Shown here one piece after another: positions 1-5,761 of a DNA stretch of 9,852 nt. A program made the translations under genes and the position numbers. Numbering within the stretch: the stretch's first letter is position 1; the number at the start of each line of letters is the position of its first letter. The notes beneath the pieces were generated by a model. That model was not told where the DNA came from. It ran no database searches and worked only from the letters and a program-made list of their open reading frames with translations. Source of the stretch: an uncultured Treponema sp. (GTDB taxonomy: Bacteria; Spirochaetota; Spirochaetia; Treponematales; Treponemataceae); assembly GCA_945833725.1 (NCBI GenBank), contig CAMAFU010000045.1:1-9852 (forward strand), in the 5' to 3' direction.

Positions 1-221
1 TTAAAAAAACCGTCTATCTGCGCATTAAGTTCCGGGAGCAAAATAAGACCAAGAGCAGCCGCAGCCACACAAAAACTGAGCAGCACACATAAAACCGTAA
101 AATATGCCGGCGAATAATGTTTTTTAAAACACTTTCCAAGGGCAATACAGCACGCACAGCCGCAAACACCACCCAGACAGAGAAAAATTATTCCAAAAAC
201 AAGGGCACCAAAAAAATTCAT
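1..221 (-). CDS. Partial Cys-rich small membrane protein (C-terminus cut by window edge)
   Basis: An open frame on the minus strand starts with ATG at 221 and runs without a stop to the window edge, giving 73 visible residues. Two hydrophobic segments are seen, at about residues 3-29 and 39-62, joined by a short basic loop (KCFKKHYSP), so the fragment is probably a two-helix membrane protein. It has eight cysteines in 73 residues (15, 20, 22, 24, 25, 31, 45, 51), five of them in the first helix and its end. The ATG overlaps the stop of the upstream kinase-like gene by one base (TAATG), and only a weak AAGG lies ten bases upstream, so translation is probably coupled to that gene. I do not recognise a family. 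The overlap and continuous open frame support a real gene; the function is unknown. Confidence 0.6.
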   Translation of the reverse strand, partial: MNFFGALVFGIIFLCLGGVCGCACCIALGKCFKKHYSPAYFTVLCVLLSFCVAAAALGLILLPELNAQIDGFF

Positions 222-1042
222 TACTGATAAGCCTTAAAATCCTGTACAACATTTATGGCCGAAACTACATTGTATTCAGGTAATTCCGCCTGAGTAATTA
301 CAAGCGCCCTCTCCACAATGGCAGAAGAATCGGCAATTCCGTGCAGAGTAACTTTTCCGTTTTTTACAGTTGCACGAAGAAAATTAATGCTGAGATTGTA
401 CTCCAGAATGAGCATATTTACTATTCGCTGACAAATTAAAAGTTCTTCAACGCGCCGGCAGCCTTCAACTTCTTCTTTAGGCGATATAGTTTTTTTTACG
501 GCATCGGCAATCATTTGTGATGCAGAATCTATATCGAAAAGACCAGTGTTTATTACAGCATGATAAAGTTCCGGATTATCAACCTGATAATTGAAAAAAC
601 TTTTATGAAAACCCAGTCTTTTTTTATCTTCTGCCTGAAGATATTTTAATGCCTTTTTGTCGTCAAAACCTTTTAATTCTTTGATTCGCGCAATCCGTTC
701 CCCTTCTGGAGAAACAAACCTAAAAGAAAGATGATTAGCTAAATCACTTAAAATAATAAAAGAACCGCGCCCTACAATAACGCAATTATTTTCGCTGGCA
801 AATTCCAAAATCGCAGTCTGAAGATAATCAAGATATTCATCCCGGTCTTTAGCAAGGGAAGCAAAAAAACCTGGAATTTTTTCGTCGTATTTATTTAATT
901 TTTCTGGCGGAAACCCAAGTTCAACAATTTTATTTTCCACATCTTTACGACCGACAAATTTATAATCTAATTTTTTTGCCACAAGCGCACTTACTTCATC
1001 TCCTAAAGATGCAATCTGGCGAGAAATAGTAACAACAGCCAT
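221..1042 (-). CDS. Cytidylate-kinase-like P-loop protein with C-terminal BON-like domain
   Basis: The protein has 273 residues. Residues 1-185 match the layout of the cytidylate kinase-like family: an N-terminal strand and P-loop region (VVTISRQIASLGDEV, 3-17), a conserved VIVGRG strand (88-93), a lid-like EDKKR (138-142) and a C-terminal INTGLFDID strand (164-172). Family members are thought to phosphorylate nucleoside monophosphates, but many are uncharacterised. The P-loop is unusual: the family's usual GSGG-type turn is replaced by ASLGDE, so activity is uncertain. Residues about 198-270 look like a BON domain (VKNGKVTLHGIAD, then a helix and INVVQD), a fold linked to phospholipid or envelope binding. 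ATG at 1042 is preferred over an upstream in-frame GTG at 1054 because GGAGG (1048-1052) is five bases before it. The gene is followed directly by an overlapping membrane protein gene. Fold call fairly sure; substrate unknown. Confidence 0.8.
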   Translation of the reverse strand: MAVVTISRQIASLGDEVSALVAKKLDYKFVGRKDVENKIVELGFPPEKLNKYDEKIPGFFASLAKDRDEYLDYLQTAILEFASENNCVIVGRGSFIILSDLANHLSFRFVSPEGERIARIKELKGFDDKKALKYLQAEDKKRLGFHKSFFNYQVDNPELYHAVINTGLFDIDSASQMIADAVKKTISPKEEVEGCRRVEELLICQRIVNMLILEYNLSINFLRATVKNGKVTLHGIADSSAIVERALVITQAELPEYNVVSAINVVQDFKAYQ

Positions 1043-1047
1043 TAAAA

Positions 1048-1052
1048 CCTCC
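1048..1052 (-). promoter_or_regulatory. Ribosome binding site deciding the kinase-like gene start
   Basis: GGAGG on the minus strand, five bases before ATG at 1042. It lies inside the codons that a GTG start at 1054 would add, which argues against that longer form. Confidence 0.8.
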
Positions 1053-1069
1053 ACTATAAGAATTTTATG

Positions 1070-1162
1070 GCGTGCCCCTTCCTTGCGGCAGGGTCGCTAT
1101 GTCCGCCCTTCCCTTACGGTCATCTGCCAGAGGCAGACTAAAGGGGCTCCCAGCGCTCACGC
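1070..1162. repeat. GC-rich structured intergenic element, probably a dispersed repeat
   Basis: A sharply GC-rich block sits inside AT-rich intergenic DNA. Its ends are complementary: GCGTG (1070-1074) pairs with CACGC (1158-1162), and CCCCTT (1075-1080) pairs with AAGGGG (1141-1146), leaving CTCCCAGCGCT as an 11-base one-sided bulge. Inside is a perfect hairpin, TCTGCC-AGA-GGCAGA (1123-1137). Related-looking blocks CCTTGCGG and CCCTTACGG occur at 1081 and 1111. The composition and layout resemble the dispersed intergenic repeats of treponemes, but only one copy is in the window, so repeat status is an inference. If the promoter at 1198-1226 is real, the element lies in the leader of the kinase-like mRNA. 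Confidence 0.5.
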
Positions 1163-1184
1163 AATTCACTTGAATTTAATTCAA
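1163..1184. repeat. Overlapping perfect palindromes
   Basis: AATTCA-CT-TGAATT (1163-1176) overlaps TTGAATT-T-AATTCAA (1170-1184). Both are perfect inverted repeats and share the TTGAATT segment. They sit just downstream of the candidate minus-strand -10 box, where an operator could act. No known regulator site is recognised. Confidence 0.45.
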
Positions 1185-1197
1185 CTAGCTGACTATA

Positions 1198-1226
1198 AAT
1201 ATAAATAAAAAAAAATCATAAGTAAA
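1198..1226 (-). promoter_or_regulatory. Candidate sigma-70-type promoter for the kinase-like gene
   Basis: Reading the minus strand, TTTACT (1226-1221), a 17-base spacer rich in T, then TATATT (1203-1198). The -10 matches five of six consensus bases and the -35 four of six. Transcription would start near 1191 and give a leader of about 150 bases that includes the structured element. AT-rich DNA makes chance matches common. Confidence 0.4.
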
Positions 1227-1422
1227 GAAAGAAAATTTTCTGCTTTACACAAAGAACACGCCCCGAAAACTGTGCAAAACTTTGCTGTTTCCCAAAAACC
1301 AAATTCTCCTTTCCCACAAAAAATGATATGATGTTTTTAACAGATTTTATGGAAAAAATTTTAACTTTATAGTTGTGTTTTCAAAAAAATCTGGATTTTA
1401 AACTATATTAACAGGAATTAAA

Positions 1423-2022
1423 GTGAATATTTTTACAGACGACAAAGATTTGGAATGGAAGGAATTATCAAAAAAACCGCTTCTTAAAACACCTATCGCA
1501 ACAATAAACGAAAGCCTGTGTTCTTCCAGTCAGGGAATAAAAAACAATTACATTATTATCGACTCAAAAGACTGGGTTGTAGTTGTTCCCGTTAAAAACG
1601 ACAATTTTATTATGGTAAAACAATGGCGTCACGGTGAAAAAGCCTTAAGCATAGAATTTCCAGGCGGCGTAATTGAAAGCAATGAAACACCTGAACAAGG
1701 CGCCCGGCGGGAACTTTTAGAAGAAACATCCTTTACAGCCGGCAAAATGATTTATCTTGGAAAAATGAACCCAAACCCTGCTTTTATGGGGAATCATGTT
1801 CACTTTTTTGCTGCAATGGATCTGGAAGAATCAGGAAACCAGCATCTTGATGAAGATGAATATTTAAATTATTTCGAAATGCCGCAAAAAACTGTCTGGG
1901 AAAAAATGGGAACTTCTGAAATGCCCCATGCCCTTATGGCTGCTGCACTGCTTTTTTACAGTCGCTTTAACGAAAAAACTCAATCAACAGATTCTGCAAA
2001 GAACATTAAACCTGCTGATTGA
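1423..2022 (+). CDS. Nudix hydrolase, ADP-ribose pyrophosphatase-like
   Basis: This 199-residue protein carries a Nudix box at residues 82-104: G82, E88 and the R96-E97-L-L-E100-E101 core, preceded by the EFPGG (78-82) typical of ADP-ribose/NDP-sugar pyrophosphatase-type members. Such enzymes cleave nucleoside diphosphates linked to another group, using Mg2+ held by the box glutamates; the actual substrate cannot be read from the sequence. The position usually held by glycine near the end of the box is Ser103. The start is GTG at 1423 with AGGA six bases upstream; the next in-frame Met is at residue 64, well inside the domain, so no ATG start is possible. The last about 15 codons and the stop overlap a strong inverted repeat that probably ends transcription of the convergent envelope operon. 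Confidence 0.88.
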   Translation: MNIFTDDKDLEWKELSKKPLLKTPIATINESLCSSSQGIKNNYIIIDSKDWVVVVPVKNDNFIMVKQWRHGEKALSIEFPGGVIESNETPEQGARRELLEETSFTAGKMIYLGKMNPNPAFMGNHVHFFAAMDLEESGNQHLDEDEYLNYFEMPQKTVWEKMGTSEMPHALMAAALLFYSRFNEKTQSTDSAKNIKPAD

Positions 2023-2026
2023 GTTT
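1973..2026 (-). terminator. Intrinsic terminator of the LysM/lipoprotein operon, inside the Nudix gene end
   Basis: An 11-bp perfect stem (AAACTCAATCA at 1976-1986 with TGATTGAGTTT at 2016-2026) continues past one mismatch for three more pairs (CAG 1988-1990 with CTG 2012-2014), enclosing a 21-base loop. On the minus strand the stem runs straight into six T (1978-1973). It begins 40 bases after the LysM gene stop at 2066. On the plus strand only TTTACT follows, so termination there is weaker, though some two-way effect is possible. The long loop is atypical. Confidence 0.7.
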
Positions 2027-2065
2027 ACTAAAAAGTATATTGAATTAAATGCTTTTTGCCGTTAA

Positions 2066-2767
2066 CTATTTTGTTTCGGCAGGAGCATAACCGTCGTATT
2101 TTTTTGACGGTGAATAAACGCCTTCCCTGTATTCTCCTGTAATGCTCGGAATTTCCATTTTCATTCCAGGCATTATAAGGTTAGGATCATTTGGTTTTGG
2201 CATATTAGATTTATTTGCCTGATACAGGTTTTCCCAAAGAAGCGGATTATTGTATACATAAGGACGGCCGGAAATATTCCAGTAACAGTCTTTTGTTTCA
2301 GCCCATGGACGAACAACATAATATTTTGGAAGAGGTGTAATTTCTTTTATTTCTGCTAATTCTTCCATTACCTGTTTTGCGTAAGCAGAAGCCGTCATAT
2401 AATCTTCCGCATTGTAAGCATCCTGTGCAGAAGCATAAGATTTTTGAGCAGCTGTATATGCCATAGGAAAATTTTTATCTGCATTAATGGATTTTGCGTA
2501 ATCAAGCCGTTTGGAAGCATCTTTCATAACAGAATCTGCATCTGATTTTGCAAGCATTTTCTTTATGAATGCCTCAGACAAAACAGCATTTTCTTCGGCC
2601 TTTTTTGCATAATCTTCAGCCAGAAGATAATCGCCGGCATCCAGAGCATTTTGAGCTTTTTTTGTATATTCTTCTGCAAGTTTCTGATATGTGTTGTTTT
2701 TATAACTGGCAGCAAAAATTATTGAAGAAACTAAAAAAGAAATTACTAAAAGGGAAAGTCTTTTCAT
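2066..2767 (-). CDS. Secreted LysM-domain protein with helical repeats
   Basis: The protein has 233 residues. Residues 1-20 form a signal peptide (MKRLSLLV... ending FAA), with no lipobox cysteine, so it is probably periplasmic. Two similar helical repeats follow, about 30-62 (ALDAGDYLLAEDYAKKA) and 102-138 (AYNAEDYMTASAYAKQV), TPR-like in pattern and probably an internal duplication. Residues about 148-208 are a LysM domain (KYYVVRP... NPLLWENLYQANK... LIMPGMKMEIP), a fold that binds peptidoglycan glycan chains. The tail (209-233) is polar. The ATG overlaps the upstream lipoprotein stop by one base (TAATG), and AGGAGG (2775-2780) sits seven bases before it inside the lipoprotein's last codons. 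The pair resembles the TmpA lipoprotein/TmpB arrangement of Treponema pallidum, from memory and unchecked. Confidence 0.85.
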   Translation of the reverse strand: MKRLSLLVISFLVSSIIFAASYKNNTYQKLAEEYTKKAQNALDAGDYLLAEDYAKKAEENAVLSEAFIKKMLAKSDADSVMKDASKRLDYAKSINADKNFPMAYTAAQKSYASAQDAYNAEDYMTASAYAKQVMEELAEIKEITPLPKYYVVRPWAETKDCYWNISGRPYVYNNPLLWENLYQANKSNMPKPNDPNLIMPGMKMEIPSITGEYREGVYSPSKKYDGYAPAETK

Positions 2768-3879
2768 TATTGAGCCTCCTGTTCTTGTGCAGCTTCCGTC
2801 TGTACAGATTCGGAGGCCTGCTCTACAACATCATTTACAATATTTTCTGCAGAAATTACAGTTTCAGCAATTTTGTCCGCAGCTTTTGCAGTAACGCCTT
2901 CTTCCACATCTATAACAGCTGTTTCTGGATCTGCAAAATTATCTTCTTCAAGAAGAACAGCTCCTTCCTCTTCTATTCCGGCAACTGCTTCAGCCAAAGG
3001 TGCAATGGAATCAGCCTCCTGAGCATAACTTTGAGAAGCGTTAACCTTTTGTTTTGCAGCATCTATCAATGCCTGAGCTGCAGCCCGTTTTGCATAAATT
3101 GTTTCGTAAAGCTGATTAAAAATTTCTTTGGATTCTTTATATCCGCTGTAAGCACCTTCTATGTTTCCTGTAACATAAGAAGAATCTGCTTTTTTAAATG
3201 TTTCGGAGGCTTTTACATACTCTTCTTTTTTTGCAACGCCAGCTTTAACCTTGTCGGCATCTTTTTTTGCGTCCAAAGCCTTCTGTCTTTCTCTAGCAGC
3301 ATTTGCCTTAAGGCCGTTATTAACAACATCGCTCATAGAATCAAATGCAGCTTTTGCCTTTTCAAGCAAAACCGATCCAGAAGCACCGGCACCCAAAGAA
3401 GAATATTCTTCCAAAGCTTTTACACCCTGTTCGTATGCCTGTTTATTTCCCTCGGAAAGAGAAAATTTATCTGCCTTTTCCCGTAAAACCTGTGCATTAC
3501 AAGCTACAGCAAGAGATTCATATTTTGCAGAAAGTTCATTAAGTTTTTGAGAATAATCTGCTTTTGGTGAAGATTGAATTTCGTTTTTAAGGGCAGAAAA
3601 TTCACTTTCGGCACCATTGAAAATTTCCGGGAATATTGTATCCGCACCAGCCGACAATGCTTTTTGCCTGGCAGCTTCAACTGTCAAAACAAGTTTAGAA
3701 TTTTCTTCCGAAAAGTCTGGCTCAACTTCCGGCTCTGGAACTTCGACACGAGGCTCTTCTTTTACTTCTTCTACAATATCTTTTACTTCCGGCTCTGGTT
3801 CTGGCTCCGGTGTTGAACCGCAGGAAATCATAAAAATTGCCGTTAAAAGACATCCAAACGCAATAAGAGTTTTTTTCAT
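2767..3879 (-). CDS. Acidic, helix-rich lipoprotein (TmpA-like candidate)
   Basis: The protein has 370 residues from ATG at 3879. Residues 1-19 are a lipoprotein signal (MKKTLIAFGCLLTAIFMIS) ending in a lipobox with Cys20, so the mature protein should be lipid-anchored. A Pro/Glu linker follows (PEPEPEPE at 24-31, more PEPE-like units to about 55), then a long Ala/Lys/Glu-rich helical region to about 290, including repeats of the KAxxxFxxMSD and KKADSSYVTGN type, and an acidic tail rich in Glu, Ala and Gln. No enzymatic motif is visible; a structural or envelope-spacing role is an inference. A longer start (GTG at 3900) is rejected because AAGGAG (3886-3891) is six bases before ATG 3879. It heads a two-gene operon with the LysM protein. 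No convincing promoter is seen upstream. Confidence 0.8.
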   Translation of the reverse strand: MKKTLIAFGCLLTAIFMISCGSTPEPEPEPEVKDIVEEVKEEPRVEVPEPEVEPDFSEENSKLVLTVEAARQKALSAGADTIFPEIFNGAESEFSALKNEIQSSPKADYSQKLNELSAKYESLAVACNAQVLREKADKFSLSEGNKQAYEQGVKALEEYSSLGAGASGSVLLEKAKAAFDSMSDVVNNGLKANAARERQKALDAKKDADKVKAGVAKKEEYVKASETFKKADSSYVTGNIEGAYSGYKESKEIFNQLYETIYAKRAAAQALIDAAKQKVNASQSYAQEADSIAPLAEAVAGIEEEGAVLLEEDNFADPETAVIDVEEGVTAKAADKIAETVISAENIVNDVVEQASESVQTEAAQEQEAQ

Positions 3880-3885
3880 TTTACA

Positions 3886-3891
3886 CTCCTT
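3886..3891 (-). promoter_or_regulatory. Ribosome binding site deciding the lipoprotein start
   Basis: AAGGAG on the minus strand, six bases before ATG at 3879. The resulting protein begins with a normal lipoprotein signal, whereas the longer GTG form would add FFKECK-type residues in front of it. Confidence 0.85.
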
Positions 3892-4010
3892 AAAAAACAC
3901 TGCGTTAGCAGCGAGTCATGGACAGCAAGAGTAAGTCTGCAAAGCAAACAGCGATAATTTTTACCCAGCTCCATTAAGATAAAATGAGAGAAAAATCAAT
4001 GTAATACGTC

Positions 4011-4192
4011 GAGTCAAGGCACGCTAACGCTTAAAGCCTTGACTTCGCCGTTTTGAGGGTTTGTACTACCCCCTCAATAAAACAGTCGAAAATTATTCCG
4101 ACTGCAAATATCTGCCTGCAACGCAGACACTCAACAGCCGTACTCAGAACATCGGGTTATAATACTACCCACCCTCTGCCTGAATAGGCAAC
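4011..4192. repeat. Cluster of hairpins with two related units
   Basis: Perfect stems follow one another: AGTCAAGGC/GCCTTGACT (4012-4020 with 4036-4044), TTGAGGG/CCCTCAA (4053-4059 with 4071-4077), CAGTCG/CGACTG (4083-4088 with 4099-4104) and TGCCT-GAAT-AGGCA (4179-4192). The motif GGGTT..TACTACCC occurs twice (4057-4071 and 4154-4170), each followed by CTGCCTG and a small hairpin, suggesting degenerate copies of one unit. GCTAACGC (4023-4030) is also the inverse of GCGTTAGC at 3902-3909. This may be a structured RNA or a dispersed repeat; I recognise no known RNA family. Confidence 0.45.
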
Positions 4193-4201
4193 CTTTTTTT
4201 A

Positions 4202-4285
4202 TATCGGTATTTTATGATTTTAGTTGATTAAGTATATCAACATGATTCATAAAAGAATATTTGATATAAAATTAACTGACCGATA
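4202..4285. repeat. Three-level nested inverted repeat
   Basis: Three pairs of complementary arms are nested: TATCGGT (4202-4208) with ACCGATA (4279-4285), TTTTATGA (4210-4217) with TCATAAAA (4247-4254), and GTTGAT (4223-4228) with ATCAAC (4236-4241). The inner loop has seven bases, and the inner and middle stems are separated by a symmetric 5x5 internal loop. The outer arms are asymmetric, with one base on the left and 24 on the right, so the fold would be a stem with a side arm. Confidence 0.5.
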
Positions 4286-4382
4286 ATTTGTTACAGAAAA
4301 ACATGGTTTTTCCACATAAATAACAAAGTTATTATAATTTAGATATTGAATATGGGCAATAATCAGGCACAAGATAAAAAAA

Positions 4383-4411
4383 TTCACACAAAAGAAAAAG
4401 TGATTTATAAT
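4383..4411 (+). promoter_or_regulatory. Promoter of the PC4-like gene
   Basis: TTCACA (4383-4388), exactly 17 bases, then a perfect TATAAT (4406-4411). The -35 matches five of six consensus bases. Transcription should start near 4418, giving a leader of about 48 bases to ATG 4466. It is the closest consensus match of the promoters found here. Confidence 0.7.
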
Positions 4412-4465
4412 TGTTTCAGGTGTGTTTCGCCATCCATATGCTGCCACTAACACGAGGAGGTTTTT

Positions 4466-4693
4466 ATGTCTGACTCTTTTTCTTATGAAATTACAAAACA
4501 GCTTGGAAGTTTTTCCACTTCAAAATCAGGCTGGACAACAGAGCTTAATAAAATAAGCTGGTCTGGAAGGCCTGCAAAATACGATATACGAAGCTGGGCT
4601 CCAGAACACGAAAAAATGGGCAAGGGCATTACCCTTACAGCAGAAGAACTTAAAGCTCTAAGGGAACTTCTTAATTCAATAGAAATTGATTAG
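4466..4693 (+). CDS. PC4/YdbC-family single-stranded nucleic-acid-binding protein
   Basis: This 75-residue protein is close to a full-length bacterial PC4/YdbC domain. The pattern is visible throughout: FSYEITKQLGSFSTSKSGWTTELNKISW (5-32), PAKYDIRSWAPEHEKMGKGITLT (36-58) and a C-terminal helix EELKALRELLNSI (60-72). In this family the beta-sheet binds single-stranded DNA and the helix makes the dimer; the role in bacteria is poorly defined. GAGGAGG (4454-4460) lies five bases before ATG. It stands alone with a near-consensus promoter, which suggests steady expression. It converges with holA, whose stop is only 15 bases away. Confidence 0.88.
   Translation: MSDSFSYEITKQLGSFSTSKSGWTTELNKISWSGRPAKYDIRSWAPEHEKMGKGITLTAEELKALRELLNSIEID
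4615..4638 (-). terminator. Possible terminator of the hprK-holA operon, inside the PC4 gene
   Basis: On the minus strand GTAAGGG (4638-4632) pairs with CCCTTGC (4626-4620) around a five-base loop, with one T-G wobble. Three bases (CCA) then separate it from six T. It lies about 70 bases after the holA stop. The same bases encode KMGKGITL, a conserved PC4 stretch, so the hairpin could be a by-product of coding; the gap before the T-run is also a weakness. Confidence 0.3.
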
Positions 4694-4708
4694 TTTTACC
4701 CTTCTGCC

Positions 4709-5752
4709 TTAAAGTGCCGTTTCGTATTTTGCACAGTACGCACCTTTTTTTACAACAATTTCGTATATCATCAAAACAAGAAGAGTAAACTGAAAAACAT
4801 TGCCAGAGGAGCGTATTTCTACATCTGTTTTAGCAAGAACGGCTTCTATGGCAGCAACCTGCCCGGGAGTCCAAACTCTGGCAGCTTTTGAATACTGTTT
4901 TTGAAAAGTTTTTGATGAAAAACCAGCCGCCTTTAATTCCTGGTCGGAAGGCTTTGCATTCTGCTGATGAAGCATTTGCCATAAGGCGACTTTCCTGAAA
5001 CAATACGACAAACCTGAAATTACCGTGCCTGACAGTTCACTTTCTCTGGAAGAAGAAAGCTTTAGTTTTTGAAGTATTGAAAGACAGTTTTCAAATTTCT
5101 TCTGAGGATTAAAATCTTCCAGCATGGCATCAAAAAGAGAAAAAGCTGACTCCTCGCGGTTATGAGAAAGAATTTGCTCCACATCTGTTTCTGTAATGCA
5201 GTGCCCTGCCGGAAGGCACATAAAAAAACGACTACATTCATTTTTTAGCGATTCTGTATTGTTTTGAACCATTTCGAGAATTAACGATACAGCATCTATT
5301 TGTATGGAATAGCCGTTTTTTTTGAAAAAATCCATAAGCCACTGTTCTTTACGGTCTTCAAACATTTCCCAAAAAACTTTTTTGTTTGCCGGCGGAACAA
5401 GTTTTTCGAGTTTTGAATCAACTTTTAATTCATCAGAAACAAGAATTAAAATTGTTGAGTCTTTTTTGTTTTTTTCAAAAGAATTAACCCAAGACGCAAT
5501 GGCATCTATATCTTTTTTGTCTTTTATGAATTCTGCATTTCTAATTACCACACTTGTTGCCGGAATAAAAAGAGAATCTGTCATAAGTTGTGCCAAAACT
5601 TCCGGCATCTGCAGGTCTGTACCGTAATATGTATAATCATCGCTGGAACCGTATTTTTTTTTGAGTTCTTCTTTTTGAGCGGCAATATGTTCATTTTTTT
5701 GACCGGCTTCAGGACCGGTGTATAAATAAATTGGTGCAGACATAGCAGACAT
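4709..5752 (-). CDS. holA: DNA polymerase III subunit delta
   Basis: The protein has 347 residues, the usual length for the delta subunit. Recognisable stretches in order are the N-terminal strand IYLYTGPEAGQKNE, then DSLFIPATSVVIRNAEFI, NKKVFWEMFEDRKEQWLMDFFKKNGYSI, the helical middle with NNTESLKNECSRF, and the C-terminal clamp-loader collar domain including LFDAMLEDFNPQK and VEIRSSGN. Delta opens the beta sliding clamp within the clamp-loader complex; it belongs to the AAA+ fold but lacks a working Walker motif, as seen here. It is the last gene of the operon, nine bases after lexA, with no clear ribosome binding site, so it probably relies on coupling to lexA translation. Possible starts are TTG 5758, ATG 5752 and ATG 5743; I chose 5752, but the family strand begins so late that 5743 is equally possible. 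Confidence 0.88.
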   Translation of the reverse strand: MSAMSAPIYLYTGPEAGQKNEHIAAQKEELKKKYGSSDDYTYYGTDLQMPEVLAQLMTDSLFIPATSVVIRNAEFIKDKKDIDAIASWVNSFEKNKKDSTILILVSDELKVDSKLEKLVPPANKKVFWEMFEDRKEQWLMDFFKKNGYSIQIDAVSLILEMVQNNTESLKNECSRFFMCLPAGHCITETDVEQILSHNREESAFSLFDAMLEDFNPQKKFENCLSILQKLKLSSSRESELSGTVISGLSYCFRKVALWQMLHQQNAKPSDQELKAAGFSSKTFQKQYSKAARVWTPGQVAAIEAVLAKTDVEIRSSGNVFQFTLLVLMIYEIVVKKGAYCAKYETAL

Positions 5753-5761
5753 ATTCAAAAA

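Larger units (their letters stand above)
1043..1422. other. Gene-free region between the divergent kinase-like and Nudix genes
   Basis: This 380-base stretch has no convincing gene. From left to right it holds the kinase-gene ribosome binding site, a GC-rich structured element (1070-1162), overlapping AT-rich palindromes (1163-1184), a candidate minus-strand promoter (1198-1226), and an AT-rich stretch leading to the Nudix gene. I see no clear promoter for the Nudix gene: TATATT at 1404-1409 is too close to the start to leave room for its ribosome binding site, and TTGTGT at 1373 has no good partner. Confidence 0.6.
3880..4465. other. Gene-free structured region between divergent lipoprotein and PC4 genes
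   Basis: About 585 bases without a supported gene. The left half (3900-4192) is dense in inverted repeats and repeated motifs. The centre (4202-4285) is a three-level nested inverted repeat. The right end carries the promoter and ribosome binding site of the PC4-like gene. The only sizeable frame, minus 4247-4453, reads as low-complexity hydrophobic residues, overlaps that promoter and has no good ribosome binding site, so I do not call it. Confidence 0.6.

Noticed and set aside
1373..1409. TTGTGT and TATATT as a Nudix promoter
   Set aside because: The two boxes are 25 bases apart, and the -10 alone would start transcription past the ribosome binding site.
2048..2084. TGCCG/CGGCA hairpin at the LysM stop as terminator
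   Set aside because: Only five pairs with a 15-base loop, and A rather than T follows on the minus strand; the 1973-2026 hairpin fits far better.
2569..3934. Several plus-strand open frames opposite the lipoprotein and LysM genes
   Set aside because: They are antisense readings of real genes; their Phe-, Cys- and Ser-rich composition comes from the Glu/Lys/Ala codons on the other strand.
4011..4192. tmRNA, 4.5S RNA or RNase P RNA in the hairpin cluster
   Set aside because: The conserved sequences of these RNAs (for example a TTCGA T-loop with encoded CCA, GGAAGCAGC, or the RNase P core motifs) were not seen on either strand.
4247..4453. Minus-strand open frame of 68 codons
   Set aside because: Low-complexity hydrophobic and Asn-rich reading, no good ribosome binding site, and it overlaps the PC4-like gene's promoter and part of the nested inverted repeat.
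4438..4473. Eleven-codon upstream frame overlapping the PC4 start out of frame
   Set aside because: No ribosome binding site before its ATG, whereas the PC4 start has a strong one; likely chance.
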